NCBI GenBank assembly: GCA_029964075.1
Contig: CM057129.1
Coordinates: 18,095,430-18,159,429 of the forward strand
From: Patiria pectinifera
Taxonomy: Eukaryota; Echinodermata; Asteroidea; Valvatida; Asterinidae
Reading direction: 5' to 3'
DNA: 64,000 nucleotides
Shown here piece after piece: positions 41,065 to 53,461 of this stretch (position 1 is the first letter of the stretch; every line of letters begins with the position of its first letter). Below the pieces are notes generated by a model. That model made no database searches, was not told the origin of the DNA, and saw only the letters and a program-made list of their open reading frames with translations. The position numbers and the translations under genes are program-made.

Positions 41065-42700
41065 ATAATTTAAAACACTTGCCAAAAAAAAAAGGATGAA
41101 TCCTTTTTACCGGTGCTTGTGTTTTAGAGAGTGGTTGCAAACGTATTTATTTATTATTTATTTAGTGGGTCAAGTGGATTTGTCCACACTGCCATTTCAT
41201 ACCATTTTTGCATCATTACTAAAAAAAAATGTTGTATACACTGACATACACACAAAAGTTTGGAGTTCCATTTTATGTATTTGTAAACCAAATACCTTTT
41301 CTTTTTAAAATATGAAAAATAAAGAGTGACTTGATTGAAGTATTCTTTAAAAAAAAAAAAAAACAATTGAGGACATATATGTTTGACAACTTATTTTTAC
41401 ACCCAAAATATGAGATCATCCTTTAAAAAAAACTTAACAAATTAAAAATGTATGCACTGCAAGGCAACATGCAAGAAAAAGTGGGTTGGATTTTATGTTT
41501 TGTTTCTTTGTTCACATTTTCAGTTTGCACAAAAAAAACTCGCAGAAGATAATAGAGTGAGGCCAAATAAGCATAGGGATTATTGAGAAATGCACCAGGT
41601 TCTTTTGGGGTGCTGTACATAGCGGTTGTTGTATCTTTATTCCTTGATGAGCAACTTGGGAGGGACACCTTTGAAGCACCCATAGAACTGCCTTACATAT
41701 GCAAACACCATGCAGCCCCGATTTTCCTCTGTAACTAAAGAAGTTAAGTCGCCCATTCATGCATAGTTTACATGGTGTCATCTGAAGATGTCTCCCCATG
41801 TGTATCCTCAAAATCAATGGGGCAGAGAGTTTGTGTGGGCGTTGGAATTAGCTTGGCCTTTGTCATCGTTGAATCAACTGGAAAGAGTCTGCTTGGTTTT
41901 TGTAACTAAGTGCGAGGTGCGTATATGATAACACCATTGTCATCCTTGGGGGTGGGGGTAGTTGGGGAGTGGCTTTTACATGTGCATACATATACAGCCA
42001 AGCCTAAAAGATATCATTTTCTTTTTATCAGAAATTGTGTTTGTGTTTGTTGTTTGTTTTTCAAAAGCTTGGCTTCTGTTCCCTTAGGCAACCCCCTTCA
42101 GGCATGCAACTTTTCCTCGCATCAGCTGATTTCCTCTTTATTTTTTACTTTCCATGTGTGCCATAGAAAATAGAAAAACACTGTACAAAGTCTGGGAAAA
42201 AAATTGAATTTCCTCTTTTTTTTGGTGATTTCCCAGTTGCATGCCTGCGGGCCCGTTGGTTAATGTTAAGATTTTGTTGGATGAAGAGATCCATTTGTAG
42301 TTCAAACATTTTTATCTGTTGGGAGTAGATTTCGAAGAAACACTGGAGGACAAGTAGACGGAAGTCCTTAAATTCATATTTTTAAATACAATTTGTACTT
42401 TCAGGAAATACCCACAAATTATGCAATTATAATCATGCAAACTATAATCAGCATGTTAGAAACTTGATTCTCCATTCTCAATTGAAGCGGACTGCTGAAA
42501 ATTGTGGAGGATCACTCAGCAACGATGCACATGCAAATCACGTTGATGTAACATAACGGGGTTGGACTGTTTTGACATTGGTGGCGCCACTTAAACCCCT
42601 ACTCGAAAATAGGCCACATACATATCACCAAGGTCAAATCGTGGGACTAAAAAAAATTAACACCCCCCCCCCAAAAAAAAGAAACCTCTTTGGGGGGCCT
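41065..42700. other. Intergenic DNA; contains a small inverted-repeat element
   Basis: No exons. The stretch 42099-42247 starts CAGGCATGCAAC and ends GTTGCATGCCTG. Its interior (CACTGTACAAAGTCT, TTTCCTC) is shared with diverged copies near 1930-2070 and 12630-12770, so it is a low-copy MITE. Confidence 0.5.
42099..42247. mobile_element. Small MITE with CAGGCATGCAAC ends
   Basis: 149 bp with 12-bp perfect inverted ends. Related copies lie in CERT introns 1 and 7 (near 1930-2070 and 12630-12770). Confidence 0.62.
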
Positions 42701-42701
42701 T

Positions 42702-42970
42702 TCTCAATCCACAAAGATTAAACTCAGACAAAAACAAATTGCCTGCGCAATTAGAATAGTCTTGATTTGTTTGTGTTGCTCCCCTGGAAACAAGTTCCTT
42801 TTTTTTCCCCACTGTATCTATTTGTTACCCTTGTTTGTATGTGTTGGCCTTGTAATTTCCGTTGTCAACTCTCTTCAAAAGATTTTAGCCAAAACAAACG
42901 CTGAACTTTGGCAAATAATACACCATTGTACCATCCCTTCCCCCTCCTCCAAAAAAAAATTCAATACCTT
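42702..42970. repeat. Local direct duplication, copy 1
   Basis: Matches 44311-44580 almost end to end: TCTCAATCCACAAAGATT, TTGTGTTGCTCCCCTGGAAA, TTCCGTTGTCAACTCTCTTC and AATAATACACCATTGTA occur in the same order in both. Not coding. Confidence 0.85.
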
Positions 42971-43762
42971 AAAAAAAAATGGTTATAAAGGGAGAGTTGG
43001 GGGAGACCACTGGGAGGGACTCCTGAACGTATTGCCGATGGCGCCTAATGTTCATGTTAAAGCGCAACAGGTTTGAGCACATTAAGAAACAAATATGGGT
43101 ACTTAAATTTGCACCATATGCGCATGAACCAGTGGGCATAGAGAGTCTGTCTCGCGCAGTGGAGTGCTCATGAATGGTTGTGACCCTGCCATCTTTCTTT
43201 AGACTTCAAGCAAGTTGGCTTTAAAGAGGTTGTGGAATGCTCGAAGACATTTCTGTCATTTTTCGGGTATATGTAGCCTAAGGTGTGATGAAATAAAAAC
43301 GACTATTGTGTCTGTCATGAAATGAGTACAAAAGGTACTTTTGAGAGCTGTTTTTCAGGTCCTGTTTTGACCCGAATGTGCAATTTGTGTAAAAGTCGTC
43401 GTTGGGGGCAGCAAACAAAACATAGTAAATCGCGACGTAATAAACAGGACTCGTTTATACTATGCTGCTTCCACAACCTCTTTAACTACACTGTATGTGT
43501 ACACATCTACAAATGTGCCTATTTTGCAACGAGCTGATACACATATTTCACTGTTCCCAACACTAAAACAAAGTTACCCCAAGGAGTGTGCACGTTTGTT
43601 TAGCAGATTTTTTTCAATAGGATTCACTTTTAGTCATTTTGATGTTCACAATGGCTACAGGGACCACTTTAATGTACTTAGATGAACGCGTGATCATGAT
43701 CGTACAGCTTACATAAATAAGCCAGTTGCGAGTGACCTATACCCTTTTGGAGGTTATAAATA

Positions 43763-44096
43763 TTTGAAAAACATCTGGTACACGGACTTGCTCAAACTGC
43801 TTGGCACATTTTAACTTTGAATTATCCAGAGTTCCAGACCAACGACATTGTTGCATACATCACAATGATTCGGGGCAAGCTCTTGCATAGTTATGTAAGA
43901 GACGCTCAGCACCAATACATTGTTCACAATGGGCGAGAATGGCACAAAAACACCAGACCATGCTGGAGCTGGGGGTTGCTAGCATAAGGCTTGCCCCGAG
44001 AATCACGTGATATAGTAACAGTCTCTTTGGTCTGGAGAATTCAATGTTAAAGTGCATAGCATTTGAGCAAGTCAGCGTACCAGATGTTTTTCAAAT
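43763..44096. mobile_element. Fold-back element, ~60-80-bp arms
   Basis: GAAAAACATCTGGTAC...TTGCTCAAA on the left is inverted on the right (TTTGAGCAAG...GTACCAGATGTTTTTC), with nested CGGGGCAAGC / GCTTGCCCCG and CCAGACCA pairs. A partial copy lacking the left arm lies at 58215-58390 (shared CACCAGACCATGC and GGGGGTTGCTAGCATAAGGC). Confidence 0.7.
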
Positions 44097-44310
44097 TTAA
44101 CTCACAAATGGCTCATTCTTACAATGGGGATGGGGAAAAGAAAGATGCACAATTTAGAGGATTGGGAATTTGAAGAGAAGGAAGGGGTAGATTATAGATG
44201 GAAAATTAAGCCAATGGAAAGCATTGCCAAACCTTTATCTCAGGATTTATCTAACTAGATTATCAATTTTTGCAGTGTTGGAGTTTTAGAAGTTCATGAC
44301 CCAGTACTTT

Positions 44311-44580
44311 TCTCAATCCACAAAGATTCCTCTGGGAAACCAAAAATTACCTGCCCAACTAGAATATTCATGATTTGTTTGTGTTGCTCCCCTGGAAACA
44401 AGTTCCTTTTTTTCCACATGGTATGTATTTGTTACCCTTGTTTGTATCTTTGGCATAGTAACTTCCGTTGTCAACTCTCTTCAAATGATTTTAGCCGAAA
44501 AAACCTTGAACTTTGGAAAATAATACACCATTGTATCATTCCTCCCCCTCCCCCCCTCCAAAAAAAATTCAATACCTCAA
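44311..44580. repeat. Local direct duplication, copy 2
   Basis: Second copy of 42702-42970, about 1.6 kb away, with scattered substitutions and a shorter C/A-rich end. The fold-back element at 43763-44096 lies between the copies. Confidence 0.85.
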
Positions 44581-46658
44581 TACTGGGAAAGGTTCCTGTG
44601 CAAAAACTGGTTTTACAAATGATATAAACATTGAACAGTTTCATTTAAAAATACAATTCCTCGCCTGTTTTAATAAGAACCTAGAGTAATTTTCCTTAAA
44701 ACAAGAAGTTATTATTATCAGTAAACAAGTTAGGAAGTTACTCTAAATCAAGATACAAAAGTAGTTTTTTACATTACGTTTAACCCAAAGCGCAACATTT
44801 GAAGCCGCATATCTGGGAAATTTTGTTTGAAAAACTTTCAGCAGCAGTAAAAAAAGTAAACAGTAAACATCAAAAACTTTAAAAATGCAATTTCAACAAA
44901 TGCCATATTCACTTTTTACAAAAAGTTTGAGTTTGCCTTGAAAATTGTATCCGGGATTTCATGGTTAAACATATAAGGCATAGAGTGTTCTGCAAACAGG
45001 ATGGCCGCTTCATAATATGGACTATACATGCATTCAGGCATGGCATAACCTTCAAAATCGGCCTCGGTGTTTTTTGAGCCCTTTGTTTGATTTAACAAAA
45101 AGCTTGGTCAGGTGTGTGACATGGCACTTTCCCAAAGCTCCGCATTTCCCCAAAGCTTTCCCCAATGCACCCATGGTCCTTTACATAAAGCCTGTGACGC
45201 ATGAAGAAATGACTGCGGGTTAATGCACTACCAATATTCGACCAGAAGGGCGCTCATGAATTTGTGAGAAATGTTGACCGGTCGTCGCTCGTGAAGTTGC
45301 TTTTATCAAATTGTTATTCCCGTGTTTGCGTCGTAACCGAGAAATTTTTATTTGCAAAAAGAATTTGAGATATCAATGCCAATAGACCTGTAATACAAAA
45401 GTGCACAAGTTTTGCCTCTGAAGAAGGCCTTGCAAAGGCTGACATATCGGGCCGTTCTAATTTTTTTTATTTGTATGTTTCAGGTCAATCCAGGCAGTTA
45501 GCAATTTGCAGCAGTTTAATTCATTTTCAAGTTTGTAATATTTCAAGGCATTCAAAGTTTAGAGGATTTGGTGGCTCAAAACTGTATACGTGTTGCATAA
45601 AAAAAGATTGAAATGGTGAAAAAGCATGAGTACAGTATAGTAATTATTTTAGTTTATACAAAGTACTGGAACCTATTCTTCAGACTTTTAAGGTAGCATT
45701 TTATCCAAAGCAGGACATATCTATTCTGCCTAGTTTAATAGTTTGGTCATTTAATATTAAAATTTTATTTTTTAAAAATGCAACAGTCATAAGGACCTGT
45801 ATTTCTTGATAAATGCTTATCCCACCACCGCGCAACTGTATAGATCATTTCTTTTTATCAATATTAAATGTCATACTAAAATCTGCTTAAATATCATACA
45901 AAATATTAACATACACTGGTTACTCAAAAACACTATACAGTTCAAGAAGTAATGCAAAATTATCCTTTCTTCCAAAAACTGCACGTTACATCAAAAGTAC
46001 TGATAAAAGACTTCTTTTGGAGACAAAAGAGATATTTAAAACACATTTGCACCCCCCCTTTCAACTTTTATTGTTGAACTAAGTTTACCAACTTCTATCA
46101 AGCATATACAAAGCCTTCATGTTATTTTGACTACAATTCATATTCTTTCTCCCTACACGGTTAAAATGTGCAGCGTAACTCACTGAAATAAAATCTCTAA
46201 CAAATCTATTATTTCTCCAGAACCCCTTTCTTCATTGAACTTACATTTTCTTTTTATTCCGTACACATAAACAATTCTCTACAGTTGAAAAGTATCAGCA
46301 CTCTTAAAAGCATTTTTCAAAGAAAGCAATATTGCAAACGTGAAGTTTTCCTCCCATTATACAAAATATACATTTATAAAAAAAAAATAGACCAACAGAT
46401 TTGATATTCATACATCAAAGGAAATGCAACAGTGCCCACTTCCTGAACCAAAATTAATGTGAACTCTCATGAACATCAAAGAAGGCTAGGGGTTGGCAAC
46501 TGAAGTCCAAGAAATGTCAAGAACCTGCATTTGCAGAGCAAAGTGACATTCTGTGTAGAAATTATACGTCACACCAAAAAAAAAAAGAACAAAAAAATGG
46601 TTTCCAAGTTGGAATATAAAAACATTATGGGAGAGATACATGTAAACTTGTTTTCTCA
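44581..46658. other. Intergenic AT-rich DNA
   Basis: No exons supported. 45405-45520 (TTTGCCTCTGAAGAAGGCCT, TTTCAGGTCAATCCAGGCAG) is repeated in diverged form at 53133-53252, indicating a dispersed element end. Confidence 0.4.
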
Positions 46659-46838
46659 CTACGCATCCTCAACTTTAAGGGTTGGGTTCTCCACGCCGGT
46701 CAAGCTGGAATCGAAGCCCTTCATCTCAATGCCGCTGGTGGTTAGGTGCTGACTTCCGCCTTGATTTCCGTGAGGAGTATATTTTCGCCGGGGCCGGACG
46801 CTGGCTTTTCGGAGGGCTGAGACTTTTCGCCAGGTGGA
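46659..46838 (-). CDS. Candidate 3' exon with two open frames
   Basis: A GC-rich block on the minus strand after a good acceptor (cttgccacccccag). In phase 0 it reads 59 residues to a TAG (STWRKVSALRKASVRPRRKY ... MKGFDSSLTGVENPTLKVED). In another frame it stays open for 31 residues (PPGEKSQPSEKPASGPGEN ...) to a TAA. The phase-0 frame spans the whole GC-rich block and is favoured. No family recognised. Possible distal alternative tail of DUOXA (7 kb downstream) or the last exon of an unseen gene. Confidence 0.33.
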   Translation of the reverse strand, partial: STWRKVSALRKASVRPRRKYTPHGNQGGSQHLTTSGIEMKGFDSSLTGVENPTLKVEDA

Positions 46839-48629
46839 CTGGGGGTGGCAAGAAGTAAAATCAAACCATTAATGAAATGAAGATGAACACGCGGCAAGTG
46901 GAACATGTTTACATAAAGCATTGCCTGAGATGGGAAATACAACAGAAGTTATTAGGGGCCTGTATGTCATAAAGCCGCTAAATTGCACAAATCTGCTAAG
47001 CGTGTACAATATTTGCTAAGCGAGGACAGGTTACCAGCTCAAATGTCATGCAATTTATACTACTTGTGACTGGTTCCAAGTGGAATTTGTTAATCTTTTT
47101 TCTTTCTTTTTTTAAACGGAAAATACCTTGTTGGGTTTTTTTTTTAATAATGATAATAATGCAGATTACACTGAACAAAATATCCACCGAAAAGATACTG
47201 AAGGTGCTAATACAAGAACAACAAATTAATCAAAGCGAGAAGGAAAAATAAGTGCTCAACAAACAAATGAAATACTACATGTAAATGCATAACAACAAAA
47301 ACAAAACCAAACACATCTAGACGCTAGTGATCTAAACTCTAGGCATCTCGGGAGTAAGAACAACAATAGAAAAATGAACACAGGGTTGGGAGATTTTGTT
47401 ATCTTGAAATACCCAAAAAATCCATGTACAAATATCATGCTTTTGTCTGCTGTGTTGTGCAGAGTGGTACATTTAGAATTAGTAACGATTAACATAAATT
47501 GTGCAGATTGAGTCAATTGAATCTTCTTTACGTGTAAAAAATATTGTTGCATTATTGCGGAGGTGCTAATCTGGTGTATTAAAGAGCACATGGGATATCT
47601 TTTTTCTGTATTTTCTGCTACTTGATGCTGCAGCAGTTCTATGCAGCAATGCAACACTACAGAGGTTGAACCAAAACAAGCTGAAACTGTTTCTTTTGTC
47701 GAGTATGAACATACGATTGTGTAGAACCAACTCTCTGAGATATTGAACAGATCCTTTTAAAATTTGTTCAAACTAGGCTAAAAGTTTTGTAAGTTAAGTT
47801 CAATCTCATTAACGTTTACTAAGACGTGGCATGCTAATGGAACAAGCATGACATTTGCAAAAGGAACTTTTTACAAAAAAATTGTATATGTGTGGTTGAG
47901 ATGAATGATTAAGTGCTCATTATTAAAAAAAAAAATGTTGAACCCCGTAATGTACAAATTAATGATAGTGTGATAAGGTAATATATATGGAGTGGCTGGC
48001 TATGTGTTCATGACATCAGCTCCCTTCAATGTTGCCTGTGTGCACATCTAAAAAATTGACCAATCAAATCATGAATGTTGAAATCTAGTGCTGTGACCGT
48101 ACTGCTGCAAAGCCAGTGAGTGGAGCATAGAGACTACCTGCAATGAATATTCACGAGTTAAATTTGCATATTACAAACTTTTGCGGACAGCACTGATTAT
48201 GCTTCTTCTAGTTCAATTAAAACTTTGACGTTGGAATGCTCCTTTCTGGTACCGTCCTTCAGCCAGTTGTTTTTCTGCACGAGCTTTCTAACCCTATGTG
48301 TTAGGAAAAGATTGTCAAGCAAGTAAATGTACGCCCAACAAAGAACTTTTCAAGCCCCCATACGCTTGAAACACTTGCATGTTGCTGTGGAGTTCACGCA
48401 ATGTGACATGTACTCAAGCATTTGTTTCATTTTATTTTCAATTTAACAATATTTGTGCACTGCATTGTTGTGATTAGAGGGATTTAGTGTAGTTGTTTTA
48501 GTCTTAAGTTTTGCATTGAGATAATCTTCACGATGTTTTACTGAAAGTTCCTTCAAATCAAGATCCTCTTTCATGCCCCTTTCTGTTTATAGGTTGTTGT
48601 TTGGACACCCAATTTTTTTGGTTTACAAG
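46839..48629. other. Minus-strand intron or intergenic DNA
   Basis: No exons. 46975-47100 (GCTAAGCGAGGACAGGTTAC, CAGCTCAAATGTCATGC) is a diverged relative of 54958-55090 (GCAGGTTACCAGCCAAAATA). Confidence 0.35.
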
Positions 48630-48930
48630 TGGAATGTCATGGCCTAGCGGTTAAGAGCACCGCACCGGACTCATGCTCTGGTGTTTCAGAGGCAGCAGAA
48701 TGTGGGTTCGAGCCCGGGTCTGGACACTTGTGCCCTTAAGCAAGGCACTTGACCATTATTGCTTCGTCCTTCAGATGGGACGTAAAGCAGTAGGTCCTGT
48801 GTGTTGTGTTATGCAATGCATGTACATGTAAAAGAACCCAGTAACACTTATCACTGAGAGAAGGGGTTTGCCCTGGTGTTTCTGGCCTCCCGTGCGGAGT
48901 ATTTAGGAGAAGAACCAACCAAGTACAAAA
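48630..48930 (+). mobile_element. tRNA-derived SINE, uninterrupted copy
   Basis: Head GGCCTAGCGGTTAAGAGC (box A) and GGGTTCGAGCCCGGG (box B). Core CAGATGGGACGTAAAGCAGT and AAAGAACCCAGTAACACTTA; end GGAGAAGAACCAACCAAGTA. Same family as 18178-18845. Confidence 0.8.
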
Positions 48931-49701
48931 TGTATATTTAAGTTAGTAACAAATGATCAAGTAACACTTAATTTATGTCACTACACAAATGTTGACAATG
49001 CATAACAACTGCATGCTGGTTAAAACTTCATTAATTTAGCCATAGATCTGTTTAAACTTCGACATGCAAAAAATATAGAATGAGTAAACAAAAAATTCCT
49101 AAATACTAATGACAGATTATGACTCTATAGTTAAATTAAGTTGGTTTAAAACACAGGTGTAATTAGTTGACATTTTAGTTTTTGACAAAGAGTCCCTCTA
49201 CAAAATATTAAAAGTCATTGTTTCTTACAGTTTACGATCTTTTCTTATTCGTTCCTTAATTCATTCAGGTTTAGATTACAGACATGTCAGATTGTGACTT
49301 CTTTGCAAAAATGTGTGTTATGGAGTGGGGAAAAAAAGTTTTTGTGTTGACTTGGATTAAGCATGGAATGAGCTACCTCATTTCAACAGAGGGGTCACAG
49401 ATATTTATAGTTCACATCATTGACTATTAAAGAAATGCATTACAAAGGCTACTAGGCAACAGGGGAAAACCAGTGCAGCCAAACGTCTACCCCGTGACCC
49501 TGCACACCTTAAGCAAGCAAGAATCCGACCAGATAAACACTCACTTTTGTGTTTCGAGTAGTTGTCTCATTGTAATGACAAAAGTGTAGATTCAAGGCTT
49601 GTCAGACATCCAGTTATGCGTATTGCTAGGCAATACTAGATACCAAGCACACAGGATGTGTTATTCCTGCCACTATAAAATAGGTTGCAGAAAACGAAAA
49701 C

Positions 49702-50310
49702 ATGCAGTGGCATTTCTAAGAGCTAATTCAAGGCAATTTGGGGCCCCTTCAGTTTAAATTTAGCCAACTGTTGTTGGGGGAGTGATATTTTAGCAAGGAA
49801 AAACATAGGTTCATGAACTAGCTAAAAATCTATTACAAAAAACTGTACTACTTTTTTTTAGTGCAGTGGCAATTCTAAGAGCTCATTCAAGACATTTTTG
49901 GGGCCCCTTTAGTTTAAATTTAGCCAACTGTTGTTGGGGAAGTGATATTTTTAGCAAGGAAATACATAGGTTCATGAACTAGCTAAAAATCTATTACTAC
50001 ATATTTTTAGTGCAGTGGCTTTCTAAGAGCTTATTCGAGGCATTTTTGGGCCCCTTTAGTTTAAATTTAGCCAACTGTTGTTGGGGAAGTGATATTTTTT
50101 AGCAAGGAAATACAGAGGTACATGTACTAGCTAAAAATTTATTACATCTTTTTTTTAGTGCAGTGGCAATTCTAAAAGCTCATTCAAGACATTTTTGGGC
50201 CCCTTTAGTTGAAATTTAGCCAAATGTTGTTGGCTAGGTGATTATTTGTTTCAGCAAGGGAAGAAAGAGATACATATACTAGCTACAGTACAAAATACAA
50301 GTCTATTACT
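49702..50310. repeat. Four tandem ~150-bp units
   Basis: Units start near 49703, 49859, 50009 and 50156 with GCAGTGGC(A)TTCTAA. Each contains GGGCCCCTT, TTTAGCCAACTGTTGTTGG, AGTGATATTTTTAGCAAGG and ACTAGCTAAAAATCTATTAC. The fourth is the most diverged. Not in frame; not coding. Confidence 0.9.
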
Positions 50311-51385
50311 AATTATTTTTACATACACTGAAACATGGGATTTTCTCTTTTTAGTTGAAGTGCATATAATAATGTCTTAAAGTCCCGACACCAGCTTCAG
50401 GTAAAGTTGATGCATTTTGTTATTTCATTTTCATCTTTGTGCTTTCAACTTGCAGTGATTCTACGTTGCAAATTTGATAACATCATATTTGGGTAATTTT
50501 TCCCCAATTCTGTTGCATCTGTGATGAACAGTGTTTGATGACAAAGACATTGTTTGTGATATTAGAAATGGCAGTGCCTTGCAACTTCTAGCTACGCTGA
50601 GCAAACTCCTAAGTTTGTAAGATCGGGATTTGCAGAAGAAAAGAAACCAAATAAATATGCTCATTTTTTGTAATCCAGTGTGTAATTCAATGGGGTTTCC
50701 TATTCGACAAGCTCTGCTTTTTGTGATCAACATCCACATGTATATTGAAAAGAAAGCATGAAAGTAAAAGAATACGTTTATATTTCAAAATAAATTCCCA
50801 CGGAACTTACATTCTCGTCTTTTTTTTTTCTGAGATATAGTTAAAAAATAAAAGGATATGAATGAATAAATGACTGTACATCTAAACAGGTTTTGTTTTG
50901 CTTTTCCTCTTTGATAATTAATAACTACATCATGAAGTCGATTTTGGAGATCCTAAAAACCTAAAACGGTGTATAAATGCTAGCTAAACCTCTAGATAAT
51001 TTAATCAATAAAAACTTGCTAAATACAGGAAGGAAAATGTAGCTCAATGGTAAGAAAGACGGAGAAAACAGTTTTTACATCAGAGACTCTACTTAACTTG
51101 GACGTGTGCTAAGATTAAAAACTGAAGGTTCTTTAAATATTAACATAGGGTGTGTGAAAAAAAATCTTATTAAATTGGAGAATTCGGGGCTGTTAGGGTA
51201 TTAATTCAGTCACAACAACTTTGTAATAAACTTGCATGCACATGCAGAACAGGAAAATAGTACTGTAGTTTTTTTTTACTAAAGTCTTGTTGATAGTGGT
51301 ACAACATGCTTCATATGTTAACCAGTTAAACTTGTACTCATGCAAGAAACGTTCTCCAGATATGCAAACATGCAAAACGAGGGAC
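50311..51385. other. Non-coding DNA
   Basis: AT-rich, no feature recognised. Confidence 0.35.
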
Positions 51386-51511
51386 CTACGCATTGTCATG
51401 AGTGCCATTCGCTTCCTCCGCCACCTCCGCGAGCGACGAGCGAGGCCGACGCCGAGACACGGCAAAGCGGGACTGCGCCCGCTGGCGATACATTGGTTTG
51501 CTGGCCACCAC
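51386..51511 (-). CDS. Candidate alternative 3' exon (DUOXA tail?)
   Basis: A GC-rich open segment on the DUOXA strand, 2 kb past its stop. It is preceded by a long pyrimidine tract and AG (gttttgtgtcttaag). In phase 0 it reads VVASKPMYRQRAQSRFAVSR, then RRPRSSLAEVAEEANGTHDN and a final Ala before TAG. The reading is basic, then acidic. Base composition resembles the exons, not the surrounding AT-rich DNA. It could be a spliced alternative C-terminus for DUOXA or the end of another minus-strand transcript. No homologue recognised. Confidence 0.4.
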   Translation of the reverse strand: MVASKPMYRQRAQSRFAVSRRRPRSSLAEVAEEANGTHDNA

Positions 51512-53461
51512 CTTAAGACACAAAACAGGACAGCCGAAGGAGGGAGGAAAAAAGAGGAGACAAACGAGATGTAGGGAGGTAGGTATAAGTAAGGGGTCAT
51601 TCACCAACGGTCAAAGGTCAGGGGGTGGAGTTAATGATAATGGCCCGAAGTGTTTAAAAACCAGAAATTGCAGGACTTGAGAAGTTACGTGGAAGTGAGG
51701 CTATACACAGACCCAAAGATCAGAAACCATCACCAAAGTTGCTGTGTGGGGAAAGAAGTTATGTGGAAAAACACACATGAATAGTCAACAAACGTGATAA
51801 CAGATGAGTGAAAAGGGTGAGGTTTTTCATTTCTTTTTCCTTCACGATTGCGCGCTGCTTATGACTTATGCTTGACAAATCTTTTTTTATTGAGAGCATT
51901 TACCATAAGTGTAGCCGCTTGAAAAGTCACCGCACAGTTTGTGTATGCTTATTGTAAAACTTGTAAATCAATTAAATGCATTTTGAGATTGTACTACATT
52001 GCCTTGCATATGTCACAATTGGCAAAATATTGCAAAGTTTTACAAACCCCGTAAAACACAATGCATACATATGGTTAAAGGAAACTAATTAGGTTTAAAA
52101 AGAATTGCAAATGCAAAATCTTTGTAAACGGGGTATTTGTGAAAAACCATTTTTGTAGTCAAATTTTAAAGTTAAATGGTATTCTGTAGTGTGTTTTATT
52201 GCTGAGTTGATTTTAATGAGGTGCTACAGTTGGATTTAGCTCAAATGTATTTTGAATTATTTTTTTTAGTTTAAAAGTATTGATTAGGAATTGCCTGTAA
52301 TAAAAGATCTGATGGAGAAAAGTACATTATAGAACATTATGAGAAGATAAATGTGATGATCACTTATCACAAAATAACATTCAGATACATTATTTTCATA
52401 TCTTGGAATGAAGGATAAATATGACAAATGATTGTCAAATATGTAAAGCTTAAAGTTGGGAAGGTTGTGATATTGTACTCAGGAAAAAAATGTTGTGAGG
52501 AAAAAAATGTTAACAGAGATGTAAAACAATAACCCCTCTGCAGCGAATGCAGATCTCCAAAAGTCATTGTGAAACTAATTGGTTTTAAAAAAGGTGAAAT
52601 GGACAAAATGGAATGGAGTTGTGAATAAGAAAGTCAGAAAAAGTTTAAAATGTCATCACTCACGAAGTTGATGATAATGGGAAGGGGTGTTGATAGGAGT
52701 CAAGGTCATTGTTATGAGTTGTGATGGTCCTCTGGCCTTTTTTATAGGTTCATTTCTTTTTAATTTGTTTTGATTGGACATTGTTTTATTAGGTTGAAAG
52801 GGGAGGGCTGAAATGCTGACCACAATGAGTTGAATCGTGAATGTGAGTTGGTGCGTATGAGTTTGTTCAAAACAAATGCTGTACAATATTCACATGTGAA
52901 TTATTTTTCGATGTTTTGTTAAACTCAAGGGTACTGTTGGCATCGTGATCAGGTATTGTGCAATATTCCCTTGGTTCCCGGGTCAACTTTATTTTTGAAT
53001 GATTTCAAATTGAATGATTTCTTAAGTATATAATGCTTGAGGCATTATCAAAAATGACCTTTTGCTGATGCTAATCCTTGCTAAAATAAACATTCAAATA
53101 GATAAAAATTCAAACAGATACAAATATTTGTAGGTTTGCCTCTGGAGAAGACCTTGTTGAGATCGCAACGTCAGGCCGTCTCAACTTTTTTGATTTGTAC
53201 ATTTCAGGTCAATCCAGTCAGAAAGCAGTTTGCAGCAGTCTTAATCATTTTTTATGTAAGATAAAAATATAGTAAATTTAGTATTGCAGTGAGATTTTTG
53301 TATTGCATTGCAGTGAACGTGTAAGAGTGCTGCACTTACACAGAAAGTATTATCTTAAATATCAACAAGTTTTATACAAGAAGTGGATCAATGCACACTA
53401 TTTTCATCTTTGGTAATAGGACAAGTATTATGCAAATGTTAGTAAGGATGGGAGTTATTTT
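51512..53461. other. DNA downstream of the DUOXA stop
   Basis: Probably DUOXA 3' UTR near 53461, then intron or intergenic. No exon seen between the stop and 51512. A repeat related to 45405-45520 lies at 53133-53252. Confidence 0.4.
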
